64,000 bases of DNA from Pseudomonadales bacterium (GCA_024234855.1 JACKNN010000006.1:1-64000), one strand, 5' to 3'. Shown: positions 9,378-18,180, counted from the stretch's first letter. Translations and numbers: made by a program. The notes: generated from the sequence alone by a model not told the origin.

Positions 9378-10526
9378 GTGATTGATTTGGACGAGATAAC
9401 TAACATTTTTAAGGATCCATTTTCTGATGCCATTAACAAATTGGAAGATTTACTCTCTCAAAGTGGTAGGGTCTTTTTGCTGGGTGCTGGATGTAGTAAA
9501 TGCGCGAATTTGCCGCTGACTGCCGAACTAACCGATAAGACCTTGGCAAGCCCCATTCTAGAGGATGAATCAAAACAGATATTGGGGGCTATCCGTAGTT
9601 TATTTGACGGTGCATTGCCTCCGGCTCACATTGAAGACTTCCTCAGCGAGCTAGTTGACATGCTGGCGATTGTGAGTAGGCGTGCAACTCGAAATGCAAC
9701 TAATCAAACTCTAACGCTCGGAGGTGCTGACTATACAGAAGTTCAATTGTCGAAGGCCTTGGAGCAGATCAAACGTGCGATTGCTGATGTGGTGAGTCAG
9801 ACAATTTTGATTGATACCCATCAACGCTTTGTTAAGGCGCTTCATCGGCCAATGCGGCCTGGTAAAGTATCCACCGGCCAGTCTATTGATTACCTAGTAC
9901 TGAACTACGATACGATTCTTGAAGATGCACTTGCCCTCTCAAGAGTGTCGTTTTCGGATGGAATGGACGGAGGTGTGAGCGGGTGGTGGAATCCAGCAAC
10001 ATTCGACCGAAAAGATCTTGGTGCTCGGGTACTTAAGCTGCATGGATCGATCAACTGGCTTGAGGCAGCGGAAGGCACCTTGCCTTATCGCGTGGCTGCC
10101 AATGTTGGGCTTGAGGATATCAATGCGAGGCGTATTCTAATTTGGCCGGCTTCGACCAAGTATCGTGAAACCCAACTCGATCCTTATGCGCAATTGGCCG
10201 ATAGGGCGCGGCGTGCCATGAACCCAGGCGCCGGTGGGCAACGGGTGCTTGTGATCTGCGGTTACAGTTTCGGTGATTCCCATATCAACATAGAGATCGA
10301 AAGGGCTCTCAAGGACTCAGCAGGTGATTTGACTGTAGTTGCATTCACCGATGACGATTCGCCCAGTGGGAAACTTAAAGAGTGGCATGAGAGTGATGTA
10401 TCAGAGCAGGTACTTATTTTCGCGAACAAGGGGTTTTTTCACGGCAACGATATACGCAAATCGGATCAATCGCTACTTTGGTGGAAGTTCGAGAATATCA
10501 CTCGAATTCTGGAGGGCGAACGATGA
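9378..10526 (+). CDS. SIR2-like NADase subunit of a SIR2-HerA defence pair
   Basis: The 382-residue protein shows the SIR2 fold: NAD-binding GAGCS (36-40), YLVLNYDT with N176, the catalytic LHGS histidine H222, and GYSFGDSHIN in the second Rossmann half. Such proteins hydrolyse NAD+ and partner with HerA ATPases in abortive-infection defence. The start is GTG at 9378, 14 bases after the hsdS stop, so it may be read from the hsdRS transcript. Its stop overlaps the HerA start in ATGA. The insertion of this pair within a type I R-M locus is unusual. Confidence 0.9.
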   Translation: MIDLDEITNIFKDPFSDAINKLEDLLSQSGRVFLLGAGCSKCANLPLTAELTDKTLASPILEDESKQILGAIRSLFDGALPPAHIEDFLSELVDMLAIVSRRATRNATNQTLTLGGADYTEVQLSKALEQIKRAIADVVSQTILIDTHQRFVKALHRPMRPGKVSTGQSIDYLVLNYDTILEDALALSRVSFSDGMDGGVSGWWNPATFDRKDLGARVLKLHGSINWLEAAEGTLPYRVAANVGLEDINARRILIWPASTKYRETQLDPYAQLADRARRAMNPGAGGQRVLVICGYSFGDSHINIEIERALKDSAGDLTVVAFTDDDSPSGKLKEWHESDVSEQVLIFANKGFFHGNDIRKSDQSLLWWKFENITRILEGER

Positions 10527-12277
10527 GCCAACCCAATCGAGTACACGGAAGCCCCATCGAAAACTTGGCCATTGGCAAAATTATTGAAGTGGATGGCACC
10601 AGACTGATTGCAGAACTTGATCCAGCTATTTCTGAATTATCCCGAGTTTACGCTGGTGAGGCCTACCCAATCGGCCAATTTGGCTCGATCATTCGAGTAC
10701 ATTTTGGTAGGCGATCGATTTATGCATTGGTTGGTCGTTTGCGCATGAGAGCTGACTATGAAGCTGAGCGAGGTGCAGTGCCCAGTGCATCAGCAGACGA
10801 GCGGATCATTGAAGCAGATTTGTTTGGCGAAGGTGAGTGGACAGTTGATACAGAGGGAAACCCTAGACTCAAGTTTGAACGCGGTGTCGCTACTTATCCC
10901 TTGCCTCAACAAACTGTGTATATCACGCCAAGGGCGGAGCTCCGATTTATATACGGTGATACTAAGGGTGCGGTTATAAGATTGGGCGAGCACGTAGGCT
11001 CGGGTGGAGCCCCCTGCTACGCGGAAATGAACGAGCTTCTCGGAAAGCATACCGCTGTCCTAGGTTCGACCGGTGCGGGTAAATCTGGAACCGTCGCGGC
11101 GATTATTCATGGGTTGATGGAGCGGGGTAGTGAGGCTCAATATGCAAATTGGCATCCGCAGATAATTATTCTCGATCCACATAATGAGTACGGTGATGCC
11201 TTCCACGATCATCATAGACTGTCTACTGACGAGGGTTCTTTGAATTTACCCTATTGGCTCCTAGATCTTGAAGAGACAATTAGCCTTCTTATCGGAAAAA
11301 CAGAATTCGCTGCCACTTCGCAATCTAATATTGTAAAGAACGCTCTTCTTAAAGTTAGAGCTGAGGCGGCGAAAAAGCTTGGACTCGACCCTGACAAATT
11401 GACCGTAGATTCCCCGATACCCTATTTGTTAGGAAATCCAGTCGGACTGGATGAATTTGGTGAGATAGGAGGGGCAAGATACGAGGTCGGCCTCGTTGGT
11501 GCTATCAACGCGCAACGCCCAAACAATAAAAATAGGAAAGATCATGAGGACTTTTACAAAGTACTTCGAAAGATAGATTCCCTGCTCAAGGATGGGCGTC
11601 TTGTTTTTATGATGAAGGAATGGGATGGAGGGGGTGACCCGCTTCCCGGTGTCTTAAATCAGTTTCTGACAGATAAGGCGAGTGTTCAGATAGTAGATCT
11701 ATCCGGTGTACCTAATGAAGTGGCCGGCACCGCCAGCGCTGCTATTGCAAGGATGGTATTTTCAATTAAAGTCTGGCAGTCCTTAGCAGAACGAGAGCTA
11801 AGTCCCGTTCTGCTGGTTTGCGAAGAAGCCCATCGCTACGTGCCTAATAGAGGTGAAGCGCAGTATGACGCGGCCCAGAGCGCTGTACGAAGAATAGCAA
11901 AAGAGGGTCGTAAGTACGGAGTCGGTCTGCTGCTAGTTTCACAGCGCCCGAGTGAAGTTGAGGCGACAGTCCTGTCGCAATGTAATTCCTGGGTCGTCAT
12001 GCGGATAACAAACGAAGCAGATAGGGAGCATGTACGATCTATACTTCCAGATTCGATGTCTGGGCTGACTAAGATGCTTTCTGGCTTGCGCAGGCAAGAA
12101 GCTATATTTGTTGGCCAAGCTGCTACGCTTCCGTCTCGTATCATGATGAGAAGTCTGTCGCACGAGCAGCTGCCACGCTCTAACGATATCGATTTTGATC
12201 TAGGGTGGCAAAGCCCGGCAATGACGGTCGAGCAATTGGCAGAAGTAGCTAATCGCTGGCGGTACCAGATGAAATGA
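10523..12277 (+). CDS. herA: HerA-family hexameric ATPase/translocase
   Basis: A 584-residue protein: an N-terminal HAS-barrel (about 1-90, IGKIIEVDGTRLIAELDP), Walker A GSTGAGKS at 181-188, Walker B-like IILDPHNEYG, and the second acidic motif VCEEAHRY at 434-438, then LLVSQRPSEV. It should assemble as a DNA-pumping hexamer and bind the SIR2 protein encoded just before it; the two genes overlap by ATGA. ATG 10523 is preferred over an upstream in-frame start, which would lie inside the SIR2 gene. Confidence 0.92.
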   Translation: MSQPNRVHGSPIENLAIGKIIEVDGTRLIAELDPAISELSRVYAGEAYPIGQFGSIIRVHFGRRSIYALVGRLRMRADYEAERGAVPSASADERIIEADLFGEGEWTVDTEGNPRLKFERGVATYPLPQQTVYITPRAELRFIYGDTKGAVIRLGEHVGSGGAPCYAEMNELLGKHTAVLGSTGAGKSGTVAAIIHGLMERGSEAQYANWHPQIIILDPHNEYGDAFHDHHRLSTDEGSLNLPYWLLDLEETISLLIGKTEFAATSQSNIVKNALLKVRAEAAKKLGLDPDKLTVDSPIPYLLGNPVGLDEFGEIGGARYEVGLVGAINAQRPNNKNRKDHEDFYKVLRKIDSLLKDGRLVFMMKEWDGGGDPLPGVLNQFLTDKASVQIVDLSGVPNEVAGTASAAIARMVFSIKVWQSLAERELSPVLLVCEEAHRYVPNRGEAQYDAAQSAVRRIAKEGRKYGVGLLLVSQRPSEVEATVLSQCNSWVVMRITNEADREHVRSILPDSMSGLTKMLSGLRRQEAIFVGQAATLPSRIMMRSLSHEQLPRSNDIDFDLGWQSPAMTVEQLAEVANRWRYQMK

Positions 12278-12349
12278 TTATGGTTGGCATGCCCGGTGGA
12301 AATACCGAGCTGATAAGTGCTCGCGATGGGAAAAAGAGTCTCAGCACAC

Positions 12350-12617
12350 ATGAGTATCAACCGCAGAGGGCAATTGCTTGAGCCGTTCTTTATTGATGGC
12401 AAGCCGGATGGCATGCTTACTGCTGAGGTGTTTAACTTGACCAGCCATTTATAGATGAAGCCCCCCACAATTAGGTACCGCTTTCAAGCTTGGCGGGGCG
12501 CGACCCACCAACGTGTACCTGTTATTCGGTGAGGTTGAAAATATCAGTGCTCGCATCAAGAACCACGACATAGCCAAGGATTGGTGGACCAGCACAGTGC
12601 TTATCCGTATACGTTAG
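12350..12617 (+). pseudogene. Decayed GIY-YIG/DUF4357-type nuclease
   Basis: The first piece (12350-12454) reads RGQLLEPFFIDGKPDGMLTA then EVFNLTSHL and stops at TAG. The continuing homology resumes in another frame near 12490 with TNVYLLFGEVENISARIKNH and DIAKDWWTSTVLIRI, stopping at 12615. This matches the opening of the GIY-YIG proteins that carry a phage- or R-M-linked nuclease domain, but the usual YIG is lost and the gene is broken by at least one stop or frameshift. The remaining bases to 12828 hold no gene that I recognise. Confidence 0.6.
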
Positions 12618-12828
12618 GCGATTGAGTAGCCTGAAGGCGGCGATATTTTTTTTGGAGCCCACATCCGAAAATAGACTCCACAAATGAGTTTTTGGCGTTT
12701 CGGGACTACTCAAATACAATCGATGACGCTCTGGTTTATCAAAGCTTCCATATGCGGCACTCATCGCCGCGAAATTAATATATTGCAAACCATTCAATCT
12801 GCTGCTAGTTTACGTATTTTATTAAACG

Positions 12829-12843
12829 CGGCGTTTAACGCCG
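12829..12843. promoter_or_regulatory. Inverted repeat operator before abiEi
   Basis: The arms CGGCGTT and AACGCCG are perfect around a central T, 25 bases before the abiEi start codon. A wider pair, TTTACG at 12809-12814 and CGTAAA at 12842-12847, brackets it. AbiEi antitoxins are known to bind inverted repeats in their own promoter, so this is the likely autoregulatory site. Confidence 0.6.
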
Positions 12844-12868
12844 TAAATATGGAATAAATTAAACTACC

Positions 12869-13636
12869 ATGCTTTCTGCAATCGAGAGTGTAGAGCTTCT
12901 CCCCTACGGCCAATTAGCCACCCGTCGCTGGCTGCTGACCCAGGGTATGACTCGTCATATGCTCGATAATGCTTTGAAATCAAAGAAGTTTGTGGCTCTG
13001 GCTCAGGGTGTGGTGGCACGTCCCGGTGTGCCCGTCACCTGGGAGGGGCTGGCGGCGTCGCTGAATCGGATGTTGGCCGGCCCCGTATACGTCGGCGGCA
13101 TGACGGCGCTGGAGCAAGCAGGGTTGGGACATTACCTGCGGTCGGCATCATCCATACATCTTTACTCTGCGGAGCCATGTCCGGCCTGGCTGGAGAGACT
13201 CGATCTGGGGGTCACGGTTGAGTGGTACAGTACTCGCCGCCTGTGGCTAGAAAACACTCTGCAACAAGCCAACAGCCTGAAAGAGCAGTCGTGGAGTGGA
13301 CCTCTTCCATATCTCATGGCGGCGCCAGAGCGGGCCTACCTGGAAGTATTGGCCGATGTGCCCGAGAAAGTGAGTTTCGAGCATGCCGACCAGTTGATGC
13401 AAGGGTTGACTTCGCTGTCACCGCGCCGGCTTGATGTCTTGCTGAAGGGTTGCCGCCATATCAAGGTTAAACGTCTGTTTTTCTTTTTTGCCACTCGCTA
13501 TGACTACGGCTGGCTCAAACATCTCGATCGCAAGGCCTACGATCTGGGCAGCGGTAAGAGGGTGGTGGCAAAGGGCGGGAGGCTCGATAGCGAGTACTTG
13601 ATCACCGTGCCGGAGGCATTCCATGGACCGGAATAG
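12869..13636 (+). CDS. abiEi: AbiEi-type antitoxin, type IV toxin-antitoxin
   Basis: A 255-residue protein with an N-terminal winged helix (QLATRRWLLTQGMTRHMLDN) and the AbiEi middle domain (YVGGMTALEQAGLGHYL, PERAYLEVLADVP). It should repress its own promoter and counter the toxin AbiEii without a stable direct complex, as in the studied streptococcal pair. The stop overlaps the abiEii start by 14 bases, indicating coupled translation. A palindromic operator lies just upstream. Confidence 0.9.
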   Translation: MLSAIESVELLPYGQLATRRWLLTQGMTRHMLDNALKSKKFVALAQGVVARPGVPVTWEGLAASLNRMLAGPVYVGGMTALEQAGLGHYLRSASSIHLYSAEPCPAWLERLDLGVTVEWYSTRRLWLENTLQQANSLKEQSWSGPLPYLMAAPERAYLEVLADVPEKVSFEHADQLMQGLTSLSPRRLDVLLKGCRHIKVKRLFFFFATRYDYGWLKHLDRKAYDLGSGKRVVAKGGRLDSEYLITVPEAFHGPE

Positions 13637-14537
13637 CTCTTACTACCGCCAGGTGCAGTTTTTAATTCAGCTCCTGCCGTTGGTAGCTGGCGAATCGTGT
13701 TTCGCCCTGAAGGGCGGAACAGCGATCAATCTATTTGTTCGGGATTTCCCTCGCTTGTCGGTGGATATTGATCTGGTGTATCTACCTTCTGGTGGCAGGC
13801 AGGAGGCACTTGAGGCGATCAAGGCCGCCTTGGAGCGCCTGGCAGAGGAAATTGAAAAAACCTTCCCCGGCGTTACCGTGGTGAGAAGTTACCGGGACAA
13901 GCAAGACGCGCTGCGCCTCACAGTAGCCAATAAAGGCGCCAGTATAAAAATTGAACTATCGCCAGTCCTTCGTGGCACTGTATTTGCCCCTCAAATTCGA
14001 TCCGTAGTTCCGGCAGTGGAAGATGAGTTCGGCTTTGCCGAGATGGCGGTAGTGTCGTTTGAAGATCTATTTGCTGGCAAGATCTGCGCGGCATTGGATC
14101 GCCAACACCCCAGGGACTGGTTTGATATTCATCTATTACTCGAAAATGAGGGGCTCACGGAGCCGCTAATTAAGACGTTTCTTGTTTACCTTATCAGTCA
14201 CTCGCGTCCGATGGAGGAGTTGCTGGCGCCTAACTTCAAGCCCCTCAACACTGTTTATGGCTCGGAATTCGTGGGTATGACGCAGATCGACGTGGCGGTA
14301 AAGACGCTGGAGGAAACCCGTGTCCGGCTGATTCATCAGATCGCCGGGGCTTTAAGCCGCGAGGATAAAGCGTTTTTGTGTAGCATGTACGAATTGTTGC
14401 CGAATTGGTCACTGCTGGGCCTTGAAGGGATTCAGGATCTTCCAGCAGTTCAGTGGAATCTACACAACATCAGAAGGATGACTGACGAAAAGCGCAAGGC
14501 CTCGTTGGAGAGGCTCAGGCAGGTTTTGAGTCTGTGA
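13623..14537 (+). CDS. abiEii: AbiEii-type nucleotidyltransferase toxin
   Basis: The 304-residue protein has the nucleotidyltransferase signature: ALKGGTAINLF with G31-G32, followed by SVDIDL with D48 and D50, then a later acidic or lysine region (SIKIELSPV) and FEDLFAGKICAALDRQHPRDWFD. AbiEii enzymes are GTP-binding nucleotidyltransferases that stall growth during phage infection; related MenT toxins modify tRNA. It is the second gene of a coupled pair. The whole pair separates hsdS and SIR2-HerA from hsdM. Confidence 0.92.
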   Translation: MDRNSSYYRQVQFLIQLLPLVAGESCFALKGGTAINLFVRDFPRLSVDIDLVYLPSGGRQEALEAIKAALERLAEEIEKTFPGVTVVRSYRDKQDALRLTVANKGASIKIELSPVLRGTVFAPQIRSVVPAVEDEFGFAEMAVVSFEDLFAGKICAALDRQHPRDWFDIHLLLENEGLTEPLIKTFLVYLISHSRPMEELLAPNFKPLNTVYGSEFVGMTQIDVAVKTLEETRVRLIHQIAGALSREDKAFLCSMYELLPNWSLLGLEGIQDLPAVQWNLHNIRRMTDEKRKASLERLRQVLSL

Positions 14538-14585
14538 ACGCGTTATAACCAGTTCTCGTCCAATTAGATACTAAGGAACTATAGA

Positions 14586-16070
14586 ATGAGCAGTGCCCCC
14601 ATCATCTCTAAAGTCTGGAGCTTTTGTACCACCCTGCGCGACGACGGTGTGGGTTATGGCGATTATCTGGAACAACTCACCTACCTGATCTTCCTGAAAA
14701 TGGCGGACGAGTATGCCAAACCACCTTACAACCGCGACGTAGGTATTCCGAAGAAGTACAACTGGCAGAGCCTGAAGAACAAGCGCGGTGCGGAGCTTGA
14801 AGTTCTGTATGTCGAGCTGCTGCGGGCTCTGGGCACCCAAAAGGGCATGCTTGGTCAGATTTTCACGAAGGCGCAGAATAAGATCCAGGACCCAGCCAAA
14901 CTCTATCGCCTGATCGATATGGTGGATAGCACCCAATGGGTGGTCATGGGCGCCGATGTCAAAGGCGATATCTATGAGGGCTTGCTGGAGAAAAACGCCG
15001 AGGACACCAAATCCGGTGCCGGCCAGTATTTTACCCCGCGGGCTCTGATCCGCGCCATGGTCGAATGCGTGCGCCCGGAGCCGGGCAAGACCATAGCCGA
15101 CCCGGCCTGTGGAACCGGCGGCTTCTTCCTCGCCGCCTACGACTTCATCACCCATGCTGATAACTACAAGTTGGATAAAGCCCAGAAGGCTTTTCTGAAA
15201 CACCAGACCTTCTATGGCAACGAGATTGTGGCCAATACCCGCCGCATGTGCCTGATGAATATGTTCCTGCACAACATCGGTGAGATTGATGGCGAGAGCA
15301 TGGTTTCGCCCAACGATGCCCTGGTGGCGGCCAGTGCCCAGAGTGTGGACTACGTGCTGGCCAACCCGCCCTTCGGCAAGAAAAGCTCCATGAGCTTTAC
15401 CAATGAAGAGGGTGAGCAGGAAACAGATGATCTGACCTACAACCGCCAGGATTTCTGGGCCACCACCTCCAACAAGCAGCTCAATTTCGTGCAACACATC
15501 CGCACTATGCTAAAAACCACCGGCAAGGCCGCGGTGGTGGTACCGGACAACGTGCTGTTTGAGGGCGGCGCCGGTGAAACCATACGCCGGAAACTGCTGG
15601 AAAACACCGATCTGCATACCATCCTGCGCCTGCCTACCGGAATCTTCTACGCCCACGGGGTGAAGGCAAATGTGCTGTTCTTCGACAACCGCGAAGCCAG
15701 CCCGAACCCCTGGACGAAGGAAGTCTGGTACTACGACTATCGCACCAATATTCACCACACTTTGAAGAAGAAGCCGTTGCGCTTCGAAGATCTGGCCGAG
15801 TTTATCCAGTGTTACAACCCGCAAAACCGCAACAAGCGTAAAGCCACCTGGCACCAAGACAAGAACCCGGACGGGCGCTGGCGCAGCTTCAGCTACAAAG
15901 ACCTTGTCGCCCGTGACAAAACCAGCTTGGACGTGTTCTGGTTAAAGGACAAAAGCCTGACCGACTTGGATAACCTGCCCGAGCCGGATGAGCTGGCGGA
16001 GGAGATTATTGAAAATCTGGAAGCGGGATTGGAGAGTTTCCGGGCGGTGTTGGCAGAATTAAGCCCTTAG
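14586..16070 (+). CDS. hsdM: Type I restriction-modification, M (adenine methylase) subunit
   Basis: A 494-residue HsdM: N-terminal helical domain (about 1-130), SAM-binding ADPACGTGGFFLAAYDF, and catalytic NPPFG in VDYVLANPPFGKK, as in N6-adenine methylases. Length fits the family. It methylates the site chosen by HsdS and forms the M2S core. Unusually, it lies 5.2 kb downstream of hsdS, after SIR2-HerA and AbiE, and has its own upstream gap of 48 bases after abiEii. Its GC-rich composition matches hsdR, suggesting one original locus split by insertions. Confidence 0.96.
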   Translation: MSSAPIISKVWSFCTTLRDDGVGYGDYLEQLTYLIFLKMADEYAKPPYNRDVGIPKKYNWQSLKNKRGAELEVLYVELLRALGTQKGMLGQIFTKAQNKIQDPAKLYRLIDMVDSTQWVVMGADVKGDIYEGLLEKNAEDTKSGAGQYFTPRALIRAMVECVRPEPGKTIADPACGTGGFFLAAYDFITHADNYKLDKAQKAFLKHQTFYGNEIVANTRRMCLMNMFLHNIGEIDGESMVSPNDALVAASAQSVDYVLANPPFGKKSSMSFTNEEGEQETDDLTYNRQDFWATTSNKQLNFVQHIRTMLKTTGKAAVVVPDNVLFEGGAGETIRRKLLENTDLHTILRLPTGIFYAHGVKANVLFFDNREASPNPWTKEVWYYDYRTNIHHTLKKKPLRFEDLAEFIQCYNPQNRNKRKATWHQDKNPDGRWRSFSYKDLVARDKTSLDVFWLKDKSLTDLDNLPEPDELAEEIIENLEAGLESFRAVLAELSP

Positions 16071-16164
16071 AAGTAATACAACTGGGCTCGTTTAACCGGT
16101 CTGTTAGCTGATTCCCGCAAATTTCAGTGAGAATCAATAAGAGTAAGTCAAATTCGGAGCAACC

Positions 16165-16824
16165 ATGCATCTCGACCCGATTATTTTACGCCGACTTCAA
16201 GAGCTTCAACTGAAAGGGGAGGGAGTGATTGCGGCAAAGATTCTTGATTTCACAGATTCAGAAGGCAAGTCATATTTTAAGGTTCCCACTGCCTCGTATA
16301 AGGAATGGGCTACCAATGTTCTTAATCTTCTTCAAAGGACATTTGGAGATAACAGCATTCACTTCCAGAATTTCAAACAACATTACACAGAATTTGATGG
16401 TTGGCTTTCGGACTGTGAGGACAACTTTGCGATTTTCTCAGCCGCCAAGGAAGATTATGAAGGTGGCTATCTTTTTAGCTTTCGGGCTTTGGCGAAGGCC
16501 GAAGTATTGTCGGATGCTTTGACGCAAGCAAAAGAGTTGCTTGCGACGGGCTATAAGGATCCCGCTTGTATTCTTGCGCGGGTCGCACTTGAATCGGTAC
16601 TAAAAGATTTGGCCGACCGCAACGGAGTACAACATGGCAAGCTGGATAAGATGAACGCGGATCTTTCAAAAACTGGGGCCTACAACATGGCGAAGCAGAA
16701 GCAAATCACCGCATGGGCGGAAATAGGCAACAAGGCAGCCCATGGCGAGTGGTCTAAGTATACGGAAGGGGACGCCACTGCAATGGTTTCTGGAGTAGAA
16801 GCTCTAGTTGCCGACTTGTTGTGA
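16165..16824 (+). CDS. DUF4145-like protein accompanying type I R-M
   Basis: A 219-residue protein of no known activity. The C-terminal half (DPACILARVALESVLKDLA, then ITAWAEIGNKAAHGEW) resembles the helical DUF4145 domain, which often occurs beside type I restriction genes and has a HEPN-like arrangement of conserved polar residues. The N-terminal half is unrecognised. It starts 94 bases after hsdM with GGAG before the ATG. A toxin or sensor role is only conjecture. Confidence 0.65.
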   Translation: MHLDPIILRRLQELQLKGEGVIAAKILDFTDSEGKSYFKVPTASYKEWATNVLNLLQRTFGDNSIHFQNFKQHYTEFDGWLSDCEDNFAIFSAAKEDYEGGYLFSFRALAKAEVLSDALTQAKELLATGYKDPACILARVALESVLKDLADRNGVQHGKLDKMNADLSKTGAYNMAKQKQITAWAEIGNKAAHGEWSKYTEGDATAMVSGVEALVADLL

Positions 16825-16929
16825 TCAGTACATACAACAAAGTGCGGCTCCACTTAAACTTCTTCTCGCGCGGCATGGTTTGGGTTGTGCTCAGTCGGTA
16901 AGGGACGTTACCGGGGTTAAGGCTCGAAT

Positions 16930-16950
16930 ATGGTGCTATATCTGGTGCTA
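16930..16950 (+). repeat. Paired GGTGCTA repeat, copy 1
   Basis: Two GGTGCTA heptamers lie at 16932-16938 and 16944-16950, with a 12-base period. A similar 21-base element occurs at 18160-18180 (first ten bases identical). The pair brackets the tRNA scar and the HEPN-MNT genes, suggesting integrase arm sites or the ends of a small insertion. Confidence 0.45.
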
Positions 16951-17005
16951 TAAACATTAGTCGAATCATAAAAAATACATTGAAATCAAATCGATACCAG
17001 AATAT

Positions 17006-17028
17006 TTCAAGTCCCGCCTTCGGCACCA
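17006..17028 (+). other. 3' end of a tRNA-Leu-type gene: probable island attachment site
   Basis: The 23 bases fall exactly into tRNA parts: T-loop TTCAAGT, T-stem strand CCCGC, acceptor strand CTTCGGC and ACCA. No 5' tRNA part is found upstream, so this is only the 3' end, as left at one end of an island inserted by a tyrosine recombinase. It lies at the end of the R-M segment. The intact tRNA would be outside the window. Confidence 0.6.
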
Positions 17029-17340
17029 TACACAGTGCGAGCCCTGTAACCACGGGGCTTTGCGCCATCTACAGCAGCTGCTTGGCACACTTTGGTGCAT
17101 GCTGCTGTGACAAACTACGTCTTTCTCAGGCCCTCGGGCTACTATCTCCGCTACGTTATACCTATCAGCTATGGGCACCTTCTTCGGATTGCTGAAATCT
17201 GTTCGGGAAATGAAGACGAGCAGAGCTGCGCGTACTGCCGAACTTTCGGTAATTTACCAGAGAAGGTCTGTCGGGTTAACGGAGCCGCTTCACGGGCGCC
17301 GGAGGGAATTCTAATGACATGGGGTTTTACCCCTTTCCCA

Positions 17341-17372
17341 CGCTATCGCCACGTACAGTTTTTAATTCAGCT
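17341..17372 (+). pseudogene. Fragment duplicated from the abiEii 5' end
   Basis: Seventeen bases (17356-17372) are identical to 13656-13672 inside abiEii, and the similarity extends leftwards to about 26 of 29 bases. The reading RYRHVQFLIQLF mirrors YYRQVQFLIQLL of AbiEii. No further homology follows, so this is a scar of a second, lost abiEii-like gene. Confidence 0.5.
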
Positions 17373-17408
17373 TTTCGGCTTTTGCATGCTTTTTTCAAAA
17401 GGCCGAAA
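17373..17408. promoter_or_regulatory. Long inverted repeat before the MNT-HEPN genes
   Basis: TTTCGGCTTTTG (17373-17384) pairs with CAAAAGGCCGAAA (17396-17408) with one bulged base and an 11-base loop. It ends 29 bases before the mntA start and could be an operator of the toxin-antitoxin pair or a terminator of upstream transcription. Confidence 0.45.
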
Positions 17409-17437
17409 CTGACACCAAATCCAGTAGGGTGAAACTC

Positions 17438-17728
17438 ATGCAAAAACAACAAATTCTGAATTTGTTGAATGCGCACAAAGCAACGCTCGCGGAACGCTTC
17501 GGCGTGACCGACCTGGCGTTGTTTGGCTCAACTGCTCATGGCACGGCCTCCGCGGGCAGCGATGTGGATATTCTAGTGGCCTTTGACGGCGCAGCCACCT
17601 CGAAACGCTATTTTGGCGTCCAGTTTTATTTGGAAGATCTGTTGGGCTCCCCGGTCGATCTGGTAACAAACAAGGCACTGCGCCCGGAATTGCGCCCGTA
17701 TATTGAAAAAGAAGCGATCCATGTCTGA
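17438..17728 (+). CDS. mntA: MNT-type nucleotidyltransferase antitoxin
   Basis: A 96-residue minimal nucleotidyltransferase with G30-S31 then D42-x-D44 (LFGSTAHGTASAGSDVDIL), the GSx10DxD motif. Partners of this type AMPylate a tyrosine in the HEPN toxin and so silence it. ATG 17438 is chosen because TAGGG lies upstream at good distance; an in-frame GTG at 17429 overlaps that site. The stop overlaps the HEPN start by 8 bases. Confidence 0.9.
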   Translation: MQKQQILNLLNAHKATLAERFGVTDLALFGSTAHGTASAGSDVDILVAFDGAATSKRYFGVQFYLEDLLGSPVDLVTNKALRPELRPYIEKEAIHV

Positions 17729-18077
17729 TACCGTCAACCCGCAGCGGGAATGGCGGTTCTATATCCAGGACATGATCGGCTTTGCTGAAAAATGTCAGTC
17801 ATACACCAGTGGCATGAACCAACCGGCATTCCTGGCCAGTGGTATCACCTTCGATGCAACCCCCCGCAACCTGGAGCTGATAGGGGAGGCGGCCAGCCGT
17901 GTCCCCGATGACGTCCGTTTGGCAAATCCGGAGATTCCATGGCGCATGATTATTGCCACTCGCAACCGCCTGATTCATGCCTATTTGGGAATCGATGACG
18001 ACACCATATGGAGCATCATCCAGGATGACCTACCCCCGCTGCTTACCGGGCTCAAGAAGATCATCGAAAAAGGGTAG
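17721..18077 (+). CDS. hepT: HEPN-type RNase toxin (HepT-like)
   Basis: A 118-residue all-helical HEPN protein with the catalytic R81-x4-H86-x-Y88 motif (TRNRLIHAYLGID). The tyrosine is the known target of AMPylation by MNT partners. It overlaps mntA, so both are made from one transcript. HEPN-MNT pairs are common in islands and act as addiction or antiphage modules. It is the last island-like gene before the PEP-CTERM gene. Confidence 0.92.
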   Translation: MSDTVNPQREWRFYIQDMIGFAEKCQSYTSGMNQPAFLASGITFDATPRNLELIGEAASRVPDDVRLANPEIPWRMIIATRNRLIHAYLGIDDDTIWSIIQDDLPPLLTGLKKIIEKG

Positions 18078-18159
18078 GCTGCTCATGAGATCAAGTCCTG
18101 TCTGTAGGGGCCGACAGGCTGGTGGATTTCGAATCGGTTAGGAGGGGTAAGATTCAAAA

Positions 18160-18180
18160 ATGGTGCTATCTATGGTGCGA
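18160..18180 (+). repeat. Paired GGTGCTA/GGTGCGA repeat, copy 2
   Basis: GGTGCTA at 18162-18168 and GGTGCGA at 18174-18180 repeat the spacing of copy 1 at 16930-16950. The two copies lie 1,230 bases apart around the HEPN-MNT pair. Confidence 0.45.

Noticed and set aside
12522..12797. 91-codon minus-strand frame in the herA-abiEi gap
   Set aside because: No family resemblance and it overlaps the GIY-YIG remnant on the other strand.
18091..18111. Weak second copy of the tRNA 3' end (TCAAGTCCTG...)
   Set aside because: Only partial likeness, no CCA and no stem pairing.
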